Shown: positions 1 to 8,797 of the stretch, piece after piece
How positions within the stretch are numbered: position 1 is the stretch's first letter
Layout: the number at the start of each line of letters is the position of its first letter
DNA from: Planctomycetota bacterium
Lineage (GTDB): Bacteria > Planctomycetota > UBA1135 > UBA2386
DNA: 64,000 bases
NCBI GenBank assembly: GCA_014192625.1
Contig: BJHM01000009.1
Location: forward strand, 23,157-87,156
Direction: 5' to 3'
Position numbers and translations under genes: made by a program
The notes under the pieces: generated by a model
What the model saw: only the letters and a program-made list of their open reading frames with translations
The model's database searches: none
Told to the model about the DNA's origin: nothing

Positions 1-832
1 CGACACCACGGCGCCCCATCAACACTGGATCCTGCAGCACAATGCCATGCAGATACCCGCTGCGTAAGCCATCGGCCAGCGGCTTGCTGCCATCAAACCC
101 AACAAACTTCACCTTGCCGGCCTTGCCCGCACTCTGCAGTGCTAGCAAAAACCCGTGCGTCGTCGACTCATTAGGGCAGAACACGCCGTCGATATCCGGC
201 TGCGCGATCAACAGCGACTCCGCAACTTGCCGCGCTTTTTCCGTGTCACCGGCATATTGCTCCTGGCTCACGATCGTGATGCCTGGATAACGCGCCATAG
301 CCGTCAAAAAGCCCGCCTCACGCGCGGTTGTACTCGCGGACCCTTGCTGAAAGCGCAGCAGTAAAACCTTGCCTTTCCCATCGAGCAACTTCGCAAGGTG
401 ATCGCCGCCCAGTTCGCCGCCCTGCCGATTATCGGTCGCGATGAAGGCAACATGCGCGTCGCCCGCTAACGCACTATCGATCACCACCGTCGGCACCCCT
501 GCGGCCTTGGCCTCTGCGACCACCGCCGCAAGTGCGCGTTCATCTATCGGCGCTAGCACGATGCCCTTTACGCCCGCACTGATGAAGTTCTGCACCAAGT
601 GGATCTGCGCCTCCCGGTCACCCTCCGGCTGAGGACCGTTCCACTGGATCTCGACACCTGCTGCTTTGGCGGCCTGCTCGGCACCAGCGTGAATCGACTT
701 CCAATACTCATTCAGAGTGCCCTTGGGAATCACGGCGATTACCGGCTTGCCCGCGGCACCACTCTTGGTGCAGGCAGCGAGGCAAAGCCACAACAGGCAT
801 GAGGAGATAACGAGCGATGACGGCTTGCGCAT
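1..832 (-). CDS. Sugar ABC transporter substrate-binding lipoprotein, truncated by the window edge
   Basis: The reading frame is open from an ATG at 832 to the left edge, so the C-terminus is missing (277 codons present). The N-terminus is a lipoprotein signal: basic start MRKPSS, hydrophobic stretch, lipobox LAAC with Cys21. The rest fits the RbsB-like periplasmic-binding family (Peripla_BP_4): VIAVIPKGTLNEYWKSIHAG, then the family-typical GIVLAPIDERAL, PTVVIDSAL, FIATDNRQGGELGG, and a later VKFVGFDGSKPL. By family it should capture a sugar or sugar-like ligand outside the inner membrane for an ABC importer, whose other subunits would lie beyond the edge. It lies near a deoxynucleoside catabolic gene set, so a nucleoside or deoxyribose ligand is possible, but that is inference. 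It is divergent from the response regulator at 978. Confidence 0.88.
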   Translation of the reverse strand, partial: MRKPSSLVISSCLLWLCLAACTKSGAAGKPVIAVIPKGTLNEYWKSIHAGAEQAAKAAGVEIQWNGPQPEGDREAQIHLVQNFISAGVKGIVLAPIDERALAAVVAEAKAAGVPTVVIDSALAGDAHVAFIATDNRQGGELGGDHLAKLLDGKGKVLLLRFQQGSASTTAREAGFLTAMARYPGITIVSQEQYAGDTEKARQVAESLLIAQPDIDGVFCPNESTTHGFLLALQSAGKAGKVKFVGFDGSKPLADGLRSGYLHGIVLQDPVLMGRRGV

Positions 833-977
833 GGCCTTTCTAGGGTGGCCTTCGGTCGTAGATCGGTCAAGGCACAGTCGGCATGGATTCCCCAATCGCA
901 ACGAGAACTAAGGTCAAACCCGATACCTGCCGAAGAATGCTGCATCAGCCCTCGAGCTGAACTCGCAACAACCAGCA

Positions 978-1649
978 ATGCCCCAATCAACCCTGACGAC
1001 GTTCCCGCGTGAGACTCAAATCAACGAGATCGTCCACGTTGTGGACGACGATCCGCAGATCCAGAACTTGTTCCGCCAACTAGGCAGGCAAGAAGACTTT
1101 GCCATCGCCACCTACGACGCTGCCAAGCCATTTTTGCAGACGTTTTCGGACTCATCTCCAGGTTGTCTGGTGCTTGATCTCAACCTGCCGGACATCTCGG
1201 GGCTCGATGTCCTGCATGAACTTGCCAGCCGCAACTCAAAGGTGCCGGTAATTTTCATGAGTGGCATTGCCAGCGTCGCCGACGCGGTGCGCGCGCTCAA
1301 ACTCGGCAGCCTTGACTTCGTCGAGAAGCCATTCGCGATCGCCGACATGAGTGCCGCGATCCGTCGCGCACTCGTGGCCGATCGCACACGCCGCAAGCAA
1401 ACCCGCGATACGGAGGCCTGCAAAGCCCGCATCGCAAACCTGACCGCCCGCGAGTTTGAAGTCATGCAATTGGTTGTGATGGGCCTCGCCAACAAGACGA
1501 TTGCATCCCGCCTCGATGTGAGTCCAAAGACTGTCGAAGTGCACCGCGCGCATGTGATGCAAAAGACCATGTCCGCTTCGCTCGCCGAGCTGGTCAAGAT
1601 AGCGATGGTTGCCGGTGTAACTACGCCGCCCGCGCCAGTCCGGTCCTGA
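978..1649 (+). CDS. FixJ/NarL-type two-component response regulator
   Basis: A 223-residue protein with an N-terminal receiver domain (about 17-130) and a C-terminal LuxR-type helix-turn-helix (about 153-212). The acidic pocket is VVDDDPQ, the phospho-acceptor is Asp67 in CLVLDLNLP, and the conserved Lys117 is in DFVEKPF. The DNA-binding helices are seen in LTAREFEVMQLVVMGLANKT and VSPKTVEVHRAHVM. This organisation is the FixJ/TodR class, which is phosphorylated by a histidine kinase and then binds promoters. No kinase gene is in the window, so its signal is unknown. It is convergent with deoA with only four bases between the two stop codons, and divergent from the sugar-binding protein. Confidence 0.93.
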   Translation: MPQSTLTTFPRETQINEIVHVVDDDPQIQNLFRQLGRQEDFAIATYDAAKPFLQTFSDSSPGCLVLDLNLPDISGLDVLHELASRNSKVPVIFMSGIASVADAVRALKLGSLDFVEKPFAIADMSAAIRRALVADRTRRKQTRDTEACKARIANLTAREFEVMQLVVMGLANKTIASRLDVSPKTVEVHRAHVMQKTMSASLAELVKIAMVAGVTTPPAPVRS

Positions 1650-1653
1650 AGTT

Positions 1654-2961
1654 TTAGTCCGGACGCGCAAGGATCAACTGTCGGCATCGCCGCGTGTCGC
1701 CGACTCGGATCGCAGCCCGCACCCGCAGTAGCACAAGATCTGCATCGGCTTGCGAGCTCGCATGCACATGCGCGAGCACTTCGCCGGCAGCGGCAGGGTC
1801 GCCGACTTCCTTCGCCAGCACGATGCCAACCAGCGGATCAATCGTGTCCGAGAGTTTGCGACGGCCGCCGCCTAGGTCGGTGATCACATTGCCGATCACC
1901 AACGGGTCAATGTCCACGACATAGCCGTTATTTGCGGCCAACACCGGGACCACAAATTTGGCCCGTCCGAGCCGATCGGGCTCATCGACAATGCGCGGAT
2001 CGCCGCCCTGCAGTTCGAGGTTATGACGAAAGACCTGCTTCACTACGCCATCCTTCAACAACTTCTCCAGCAGTGAGCGCGCGGAGCTGCGGCCAGTCTC
2101 GATCCCGGCGAGCTGCAACATGTCAGCACCGAGCACGAGCGACAGCTCCAACAAATCCGACGGCCCATCGCCGTTGAGCGCAGCAATCACTTCTGCGATC
2201 TCGAGCGCATTGCCGATGCCGCGACCACACGGGTGATCCATGTCCGTGATCCAACATGAAACGCGCAGGCCCGTGATCTTGCCGATGGCGACCAAGGACT
2301 CGCGCAGCTGCTCGGCATCTTCGGCCCGCTTCAAAAACGCGGCGCGACCTTGCTTCACATCCATGACGAGGCCATCACTACCAGCGACCAGTTTTTTGCT
2401 GAGGATCGACGCGGTGATGAGCGGGATGCTCTCGACCGTGCCGGAGATGTCGCGCGCGGCATACATCCGCCGGTCTGCGGGTGCCGAGTCGAAGGTGGCG
2501 GCGGACATGACATAGCCACATTGCGCCAGCACCGAGGTGAACTCTGCGGATGACAGGTTGGTCCGATAACCAGGGATCGCTTCGAGCTTGTCGATCGTGC
2601 CACCGGTGTGCCCCAAACCGCGACCGCTGATCATCGGGACCAGGATGCCTGAAGCTGCCACCATCGGCGCCAGCAACAGGCTCACCTTGTCACCGACGCC
2701 GCCGGTTGAATGCTTGTCGATCTTCGGCTGCTTTAGGTGTCGCAAGTCGAACACCGTGCCTGCATCGCGCATTGCCAGCGTGAGCGACGCGGTTTCTTGC
2801 ACCGTCATGCCAGACATGCAAACCGCCATCAACCAGGCGCCCAGCTGCACATCGCCAAGGCTGCCATCCACGACACCGCTGATCAGGTCGTAGATTTCAT
2901 CGCGGCTGAGTTCTCCGCCATCACGCTTGTGCGCGATCAGTCGCGCCGGATGGTGCCTCAT
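1654..2961 (-). CDS. deoA: Thymidine/pyrimidine-nucleoside phosphorylase
   Basis: A 435-residue member of the nucleoside phosphorylase II family, close to the usual 430-440. It splits thymidine or deoxyuridine with phosphate into the base and deoxyribose-1-phosphate. The phosphate-binding signature KHSTGGVGDKVSL and the glycine-rich SGRGLGHTGGTIDKLEAIPG are intact, as is the N-terminal helical part (DLISGVVDGSLGDVQLGAWLMA). It is the last gene of the minus-strand deoC-aldehyde dehydrogenase set, ten bases after the half-dehydrogenase. The product would need a phosphopentomutase, not seen here, before DeoC. Thymidine versus general pyrimidine specificity (DeoA or Pdp) cannot be settled by eye. 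Confidence 0.93.
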   Translation of the reverse strand: MRHHPARLIAHKRDGGELSRDEIYDLISGVVDGSLGDVQLGAWLMAVCMSGMTVQETASLTLAMRDAGTVFDLRHLKQPKIDKHSTGGVGDKVSLLLAPMVAASGILVPMISGRGLGHTGGTIDKLEAIPGYRTNLSSAEFTSVLAQCGYVMSAATFDSAPADRRMYAARDISGTVESIPLITASILSKKLVAGSDGLVMDVKQGRAAFLKRAEDAEQLRESLVAIGKITGLRVSCWITDMDHPCGRGIGNALEIAEVIAALNGDGPSDLLELSLVLGADMLQLAGIETGRSSARSLLEKLLKDGVVKQVFRHNLELQGGDPRIVDEPDRLGRAKFVVPVLAANNGYVVDIDPLVIGNVITDLGGGRRKLSDTIDPLVGIVLAKEVGDPAAAGEVLAHVHASSQADADLVLLRVRAAIRVGDTRRCRQLILARPD

Positions 2962-2971
2962 TACAGTCTCG

Positions 2972-3820
2972 TCATTGCGCGACCGGGTGCCACAGCGTCT
3001 TCACTTCCACGAACGGCTCGACCCAGTGCAGCGACCGCAGGCGACTCACGTCACGAAACGCCGCAGCGGGCAGGTCGCAGTAACGCACGCGCTTCACATT
3101 GTCGGCCGCTGCCTGCGTGATCAGAGCGTCGGGCTTGCCCGCCACCAATAGACCGTCAATGTCGCGATGCGATGCGAAGTGAATGGCCAGCTCACTGCGC
3201 AAACCGGCCAGCAGATTGATCGTGCCACCGGGAAAATCACTGGTGGCAAAAACTTCGCCAAGTGCCAGCGAAGCACATGGTGCCGATTCGCTGCACAAAG
3301 CGACCACGGCATTGCCAGAAACCAACACCGGCAAGCACAAGGCCAGCATGCCTAGTAGCGACGGGGTTTCCGGCGCGATCACGCCAACTACGCCGCTTGG
3401 TTCAATCGTGCTAAACGAAAAAAATGGCCCCTGCACGGCATTCTGCGAGCCGAGCAGGCTCTGCAACTTGTCAGGCAGACCGGCATACCAAATAGCCAGC
3501 GCGATCGAAGCAAGGACCTCCCGCTTCGCGTTCGCCTTCGTCACGCCACTTTGCGCCAGTTCTTCGCACAACGCAGCGCTGCGCGTCTCCAGCATCTCGG
3601 CAAGGCGGTAGAGGATCTGGCCGCGCAAATACGCGGAACTGCTGCTCCACGCTTTCTGGCCGATGCGCGCAGCAAGCACTGCGTCGCGCAGGTCCTTGCG
3701 ACTGCCGCGCGTCACATGAATGTGCTTTGTTTCACTTGGCTGATAGCTGCGCGCCGACTCACTGCGCGGAAACTTGCCGCCAACGAACAGCTTGTAGGTC
3801 TTCTTCACGGGCAACGTCAT
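2972..3820 (-). CDS. Half-length aldehyde dehydrogenase-like protein without a catalytic domain
   Basis: A 282-residue protein that aligns with the N-terminal NAD-binding half of aldehyde dehydrogenases (usual length about 480) and then jumps to a short C-terminal tail (EPFVEVKTLWHP). The whole catalytic domain with the active Cys and Glu is missing. Residues normally needed for chemistry or NAD binding in the remaining half are also changed: the loop that reads IPWNFP in the neighbour reads IAPETPS here, so the oxyanion Asn is lost, and VVLKPAE reads VVALCSE, so the cofactor Lys is lost. The frame is intact and it sits between two expected operon genes, so it looks like a maintained protein and not decay. 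A structural or regulatory partner of the full-length enzyme encoded 61 bases upstream is the simplest guess. Confidence 0.85.
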   Translation of the reverse strand: MTLPVKKTYKLFVGGKFPRSESARSYQPSETKHIHVTRGSRKDLRDAVLAARIGQKAWSSSSAYLRGQILYRLAEMLETRSAALCEELAQSGVTKANAKREVLASIALAIWYAGLPDKLQSLLGSQNAVQGPFFSFSTIEPSGVVGVIAPETPSLLGMLALCLPVLVSGNAVVALCSESAPCASLALGEVFATSDFPGGTINLLAGLRSELAIHFASHRDIDGLLVAGKPDALITQAAADNVKRVRYCDLPAAAFRDVSRLRSLHWVEPFVEVKTLWHPVAQ

Positions 3821-3881
3821 TTATGCATCTCCTGTGGGATCCGTATCGACATCAGCGATCTGGGAAAGCGGCTAGCGGGTT

Positions 3882-5453
3882 TCATCCTGGCGACAGCGCG
3901 AACGGCACCTTGAGGTAGGCGCGCAGCCCTTGACGACCGCCCTCGCGACCAAAGCCGGACTCTTGGAAACCACCAAACGGCGCGGCGGGATCAAAGCGAT
4001 TGAAGGTGTTGTTCCAGACCACGCCGGCGCGCAGGCGCTCGGCCAGCCACAGAATGCGCGCGCCTTTATCCGTCCAGATGCCGGCACTGAGTCCGTAGCT
4101 GGTGTTGTTGGCCTTCTCGACCGCTTCCTCCGGTGTACGAAACGTCATCACCGTCAACACCGGACCAAAGATCTCTTCGCGCGCGATGCGGTGGCTCAAG
4201 GCAACATTGGTGAACACCGAAGGCCTAAACCAATAACCCTTGCTGGGCAGCTGACAATCCGCCTGGTGCAGCGTGGCACCTTCTCGTTCGCCAGCAGAAA
4301 CCAGCTCACAAATCCGCGTGAGTTGCTCCTTGCTGTGGATCGCGCCCATGTCGGTGTTCTTGTCCATCGGATCGCCAACCCGAATGCGCTGCATTCGCAG
4401 CAACAATTTTTCGACGAACAAATCGTGCACGCTCTCTTGGACGAGCAATCGCGAACCAGCGCAGCAGACATGGCCCTGATTGAAGAAGATGCCGCGCACC
4501 ACACCTTCGATCGCCTGATCCATCGCCGCATCCTCAAACACCACATGCGCCGCCTTGCCGCCAAGCTCCAGCGTGAGCTCGACATTGCGGCCGGCCACCG
4601 AACGCTGAATCTGCTTGCCCACCTCGGTGCTACCGGTGAATGCAACTTTGTTGAGGTCTTTATGCTGCACGAGTGCCGCGCCAGTGCGACCGTCGCCGGT
4701 GATCACGTTGACCACGCCCCTTGGCAGGCCAGCAGCTTGAAACACTTCGCACAACCGCAGCGCCGAAAGCGGTGAAGACTCGGCGGGCTTTAGTACGACC
4801 GTGTTGCCGGTAGCTAGCGCCGGCGCGATCTTCCATGCGGCCATCAGCAACGGGAAGTTCCACGGAATCACCTGCCCCACTACCCCGAGTGCCGTAGCGC
4901 CCGGATACACGAGGTCGAGCTTGTCAGCCCAGCCCGCGTGATAGAAAAAGTGCTGCGCTGCGAGCGGCACGTCGACATCGCGCGTCTCGCGGATCGGTTT
5001 GCCGTTGTCGAGCGTCTCAAGGCACGCAAACTCGCGGCTGCGTTCGAGCAGGATGCGCGCGATCCGATAGAGGTAGCGCGCGCGATCCTCGCCGCTCAAG
5101 GCACGCCATGCCGGTGCGGCGCGCTTGGCTGCCTGCACGGCGAGTGCCACATCAGCATCGTTTGCGTGCGCGATTTCGGCGAGCGGTTGCTCGGTCGCTG
5201 GGTTCGACGTTGCGAAGTATTCCTTCGACTTCGGAGCGACAAACTCACCGTCGATGAACAACCCGTAGCGATCGGCAATCGTGAAGTGATCCGTGCTCTC
5301 CGGCGCTTTTTCGTAGGGCCAGACTTTGCCAAAGCTGAGCTGGCCTTTGCTGGCCTTTACTGTGCTGCGCGATTCGACGTTCTTCACCATGAGGTTTGGT
5401 TCTAGCGGTCCGGCTTTGAGTTCTAAAATTTTACTACCCGCGTCGGCTTGCAA
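3882..5453 (-). CDS. Full-length NAD(P)-dependent aldehyde dehydrogenase
   Basis: A 523-residue aldehyde dehydrogenase with all key residues: Asn199 in VIPWNFPL, cofactor Lys222 in VVLKPAE, the FTGSTEVGK turn, Glu296 in LELGGK and the nucleophile Cys330 in FNQGHVCCAGSR. The C-terminal FGGFQESGFGREGG motif is present. By position it should oxidise the acetaldehyde released by DeoC, whose stop lies nine bases upstream of this start. That substrate is inferred from context only. The first 35 or so residues (Lys/Glu-rich, before FGKVWPYEKAPE) extend beyond the common family core, and a later Met at residue 22 is an alternative start. Confidence 0.92.
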   Translation of the reverse strand: MQADAGSKILELKAGPLEPNLMVKNVESRSTVKASKGQLSFGKVWPYEKAPESTDHFTIADRYGLFIDGEFVAPKSKEYFATSNPATEQPLAEIAHANDADVALAVQAAKRAAPAWRALSGEDRARYLYRIARILLERSREFACLETLDNGKPIRETRDVDVPLAAQHFFYHAGWADKLDLVYPGATALGVVGQVIPWNFPLLMAAWKIAPALATGNTVVLKPAESSPLSALRLCEVFQAAGLPRGVVNVITGDGRTGAALVQHKDLNKVAFTGSTEVGKQIQRSVAGRNVELTLELGGKAAHVVFEDAAMDQAIEGVVRGIFFNQGHVCCAGSRLLVQESVHDLFVEKLLLRMQRIRVGDPMDKNTDMGAIHSKEQLTRICELVSAGEREGATLHQADCQLPSKGYWFRPSVFTNVALSHRIAREEIFGPVLTVMTFRTPEEAVEKANNTSYGLSAGIWTDKGARILWLAERLRAGVVWNNTFNRFDPAAPFGGFQESGFGREGGRQGLRAYLKVPFALSPG

Positions 5454-5462
5454 GCCAACCGA

Positions 5463-6371
5463 TCAATCGACGCTGAAGTCACTCGGTCGCTGGTAGCGAC
5501 CGGTGCGCTCCTTTTCCAACTGCATCAACACGTCATTGAGCAGCGAACTGGCGCCGAAGCGAAACCAATGCGGGCTCAACCAAAGGTCACCACAAGTCTC
5601 GTTCACCAGCACGAGGTAGCGCAGCGCATCTTTACTGGTGCGGATGCCGCCAGCGGCCTTCACACCAACCTGTACACCGGTGGCGAGAAAATGATCGCGC
5701 ACCGCCTCCAGCATCAGCAGAACTACGGGCAGCGTGCTTGCTGGCTGCACCTTGCCAGTACTGGTCTTTAGAAAGTCCGCCCCCGCAAGCAGCGCGATAC
5801 GGCATGCGCGGCGAATGTTGTCGTAGGTCTTCAGCTCGCCGGTTTCGAGAATCACCTTGAGGCGCGCGGGGCCACACACGGCCTTCACCGCGCAGATTTC
5901 TTCGAACACATCCGCGTAGCGGCCGGCGAGGAATGCGCCGCGGTCGATCACCATGTCGATCTCGTGCGCACCATTGGCAACTGCAAGCTCGGTCTCGCGC
6001 AACTTGGTAACCCGGTCGGTGCGGCCCGCCGGGAAGCCAGTCGCCACGGCGGCCACCAGCACGGTGGAACCGCGCAGCGCCGCCACCGCGATCGGCACGA
6101 GATCTGGATAGACACAAACTGCACCAACGCACGGCAGGTCTTTGCGGCCCGGCATCGGCTGCCGCGCCTTCTGGCACAGTTGCCGCACCTTGCCCGGCGA
6201 GTCCATGCCTTCGAGCGTGGTCAGGTCCATCATCGCGATCGCGAGTTTCAGTCCCTGCACCTTGGCAGATTTTTTGATCGAACGCGTGGCGAGTTCGCCA
6301 ACGCGAGTCTCCAGCGCAACTGCGTCCACAGGCGGCACGCGAAACTCGACGGGCGCAACAGGATGCGGCAT
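5463..6371 (-). CDS. deoC: Deoxyribose-phosphate aldolase
   Basis: A 302-residue DeoC-family class I aldolase, which cleaves 2-deoxyribose-5-phosphate to glyceraldehyde-3-phosphate and acetaldehyde. The Schiff-base Lys202 is in DFLKTSTGK, the second catalytic Lys238 in VGVKAAGGIRT, and the acidic Asp139 in AHEIDMVID. It is longer than the 220-260 residue short forms and has an N-terminal helical segment before LAIAMMDLTTLEG, as in the longer DeoC subgroup. It heads the minus-strand set deoC, aldehyde dehydrogenase, half-dehydrogenase, deoA. The VWA gene ends 47 bases upstream on the same strand, so a separate promoter is not certain. Confidence 0.95.
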   Translation of the reverse strand: MPHPVAPVEFRVPPVDAVALETRVGELATRSIKKSAKVQGLKLAIAMMDLTTLEGMDSPGKVRQLCQKARQPMPGRKDLPCVGAVCVYPDLVPIAVAALRGSTVLVAAVATGFPAGRTDRVTKLRETELAVANGAHEIDMVIDRGAFLAGRYADVFEEICAVKAVCGPARLKVILETGELKTYDNIRRACRIALLAGADFLKTSTGKVQPASTLPVVLLMLEAVRDHFLATGVQVGVKAAGGIRTSKDALRYLVLVNETCGDLWLSPHWFRFGASSLLNDVLMQLEKERTGRYQRPSDFSVD

Positions 6372-6418
6372 GCGCGTGACTCTAGCAGGGCAACCGGCCT
6401 GCGACGAAGGTTACGCCA

Positions 6419-8785
6419 TCACGTGATCAGGCGTCGCTCGAGCCACCACTCGATAAATGCGAGCAACAGCAATAGGACCGCGCCGGAAAATGCCCAGTTT
6501 GGCACCTGCGTTTGATGCTGCACCGCAGTGCGCGGCGGCGGAATACGTAGCTCAGAGAACGGCAACAACCGACCGCTGCCGATTGCCGACAAGGCAATCG
6601 CCTCACTCGGCTTTGGTCCCACGGGCGAGACCTCGGCCGCGCCCAGAAGCTCCGTAGGCAAGGTTGGCAGCGGCGGGCGCAGGGCCATGATCCACTGCGT
6701 GAGCCGCGCCGGAAAATGCGACTCGGCGCGCAGTGCGCTCGAGTCCTCGAGTGCGAGGTCCGCAGCGAAGGCGCCAACACGGCCCAGGCCGCGATTTGCG
6801 TATGCGAGCAACGGACGCCCCAATTCACCGTCTGCGGCGATCAGCAGCACGAGCGCATCGGTGCTCGCCTCGGCGCGAATGATGCCACCCAGTATCGGCC
6901 AAGCCGGCACGGGTTTTGGCGCGAGCAGCGGCGAATCGAACAGCGCACTCACGACGAACGACTTCGCGGTCGGCGGTTCGACTTTGGCGACCGGTGGCTT
7001 TGGTTGTGGCCGGTCGGCCTCTGGCTTTGGCAATTGCGGACCGGGCCCATCGCCGCCTGGCTTGCGCCCAACGCGATCGAGTGCGCGGCCGACTTCGGCG
7101 CTGACAAACTGCGGCACACTCTTCGGATCCTCGACCGGCCAAAACGCGCCGCCACCTTCGCGCGTGAGCACCTCCGCCATCGCCCGAAACTCGGGTCCAG
7201 TCGTCGAATCGACAATCGACACGATGCTGAGCGTGATGCCCTTCTGCGTTGCCATCTCGCGCGCCAGCTTCGTCATCGCCAACTCTTCAATCGGAAAAAA
7301 CTCGCCGTCGCTGATCACCACGATGTGCTTTACTGCGGCCTTCACGTCCGCGAGTAGCTGCGCTGCTTTGCGCAGTCCATCGAGCAGATAGGTCGTCTCA
7401 TTTTGGCTGGCGAGCTGCATGATTCCACGCTGCACGGCAGCCCGGTCGGTGGCGGAAGTCATCGGCAACTCAACCTGACCGAGATCCTTGTTGCCAAACG
7501 TGACAATCCCAACCTGATCGCCCTGCTCAAGTGCGAGTGCGGTGCGCATCGCACTCGTCTTGGCGTAGCTCATCTTGGTCATCTTGTTGCTGAGCTCGGT
7601 TCCCATGCTGCCGGAACGATCGACCAACAAGACCATCGCAATCGCACGCTTGTCGACCTCGGCGCGGCCATGCTCCGTTGCCTGCTCACGATCGATCGGC
7701 CCGACTGGCGGCGTTGCCTCGGCATTTGGCGGGGTTGGCTTTGGCGTTGGCGGCGACTCCGAGTTCGTCGCATTTTCGCCCGTGCCATCACCAGGAGCCT
7801 CGGGCACTGGCAGCACGTGCAACGGCAGGATCTTTTGCAGCGGCGTGTCCGCCAGTTGAAGGCCAGGGCCAATGCAGAACAGGCCCCCACCTGCATCGAC
7901 CGTCTCGGCAAGACGTGCTTGGTCGCTCGCGACAAGCGGCTTTGCCAGCACGATCGCAGCAAAGCCACTGAGGTCTTCGGGCAGTTCGCTGCGCTCGACG
8001 ATTGGCACGCCTTGCACCCTGATCGCCGCAGCCACAACGCAGGATGGATCGAGCAAGAGCACTGGTGCCGCCGCCAAGACATCCACCTGACCGCGAAGCA
8101 CAAAGCGATAGCCGAGCAGTTCGGTCGACAACTCCAATTCGTGCACACCGGCAGCGGTCGGCGTGAACGCCACCTGCGAATCGGTTCCCGGCACAAACTC
8201 GATGCGCTGCTGCAACACCTCCTGTCCCGCGTGCCGCACGGAAAGCAAGCACGTCATCGGCTGCCGCGCGCCAATGCAGGTCAACGACAACTCGAACGGC
8301 CGCGCGACCAACGGCGGCGACAAGGCCCGCAGCGACAAATCGGCGGGCTCAAACGGCAACGCGCCGCGCATCGTGAATGCTGGGCCAGCGGTGCGCGGCG
8401 CCTGCTTCAGCGACTCACTTGCGACCGGCGCAGTCCACAATAGGGCGCATTCCTCGGCGCGCGAACCGCTAGCCACCAGTGCCAATGCGACTGCGGCCCG
8501 CAGATCGTGCGAGCCATCCGCCACATGCACTAAAGGTTTCGCAGGATCCGCCGCGGCGCGGGCGGACAGTTCTTTTGCCACTGCAAAATGAGCTTCACCA
8601 CCCGTGGTAACGACCTGCATGTGACTGGCTAAAAAACGCGACTCGACGCGCTGCGGCACGCGCGCGATCACCAACAGCGCGAGCAATATCGACAACGCAA
8701 CGCAGCGCGCGCGAACCGGTGCACTGGCGACGCAGACCGAAGCCAGCAATCCCATTGCCAAAACACTCGCAAACAAAAGGTCCAC
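6419..8785 (-). CDS. Membrane-anchored von Willebrand factor A domain protein
   Basis: A 788-residue protein with two hydrophobic N-terminal segments (about 1-22 and 28-44), a large extracytoplasmic part, a Pro/Glu-rich linker (about 340-375), a VWA domain and a C-terminal membrane helix (WAFSGAVLLLLLAFIEWW). The metal-binding MIDAS signature is intact: AMVLLVDRSGSMG, later IVVISDGEFF. The part before the linker (VLLLDPS to GGGLFCIGPG) resembles the glutamine-amidotransferase-like fold often found in such BatA/YfbK-like membrane VWA proteins. The function is unknown; the family usually takes part in protein-protein contacts at the envelope. The next gene upstream on the same strand (NPCBM protein) ends 12 bases before this start. 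Confidence 0.85.
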   Translation of the reverse strand: MDLLFASVLAMGLLASVCVASAPVRARCVALSILLALLVIARVPQRVESRFLASHMQVVTTGGEAHFAVAKELSARAAADPAKPLVHVADGSHDLRAAVALALVASGSRAEECALLWTAPVASESLKQAPRTAGPAFTMRGALPFEPADLSLRALSPPLVARPFELSLTCIGARQPMTCLLSVRHAGQEVLQQRIEFVPGTDSQVAFTPTAAGVHELELSTELLGYRFVLRGQVDVLAAAPVLLLDPSCVVAAAIRVQGVPIVERSELPEDLSGFAAIVLAKPLVASDQARLAETVDAGGGLFCIGPGLQLADTPLQKILPLHVLPVPEAPGDGTGENATNSESPPTPKPTPPNAEATPPVGPIDREQATEHGRAEVDKRAIAMVLLVDRSGSMGTELSNKMTKMSYAKTSAMRTALALEQGDQVGIVTFGNKDLGQVELPMTSATDRAAVQRGIMQLASQNETTYLLDGLRKAAQLLADVKAAVKHIVVISDGEFFPIEELAMTKLAREMATQKGITLSIVSIVDSTTGPEFRAMAEVLTREGGGAFWPVEDPKSVPQFVSAEVGRALDRVGRKPGGDGPGPQLPKPEADRPQPKPPVAKVEPPTAKSFVVSALFDSPLLAPKPVPAWPILGGIIRAEASTDALVLLIAADGELGRPLLAYANRGLGRVGAFAADLALEDSSALRAESHFPARLTQWIMALRPPLPTLPTELLGAAEVSPVGPKPSEAIALSAIGSGRLLPFSELRIPPPRTAVQHQTQVPNWAFSGAVLLLLLAFIEWWLERRLIT

Positions 8786-8797
8786 TGCCAGCGGAGT

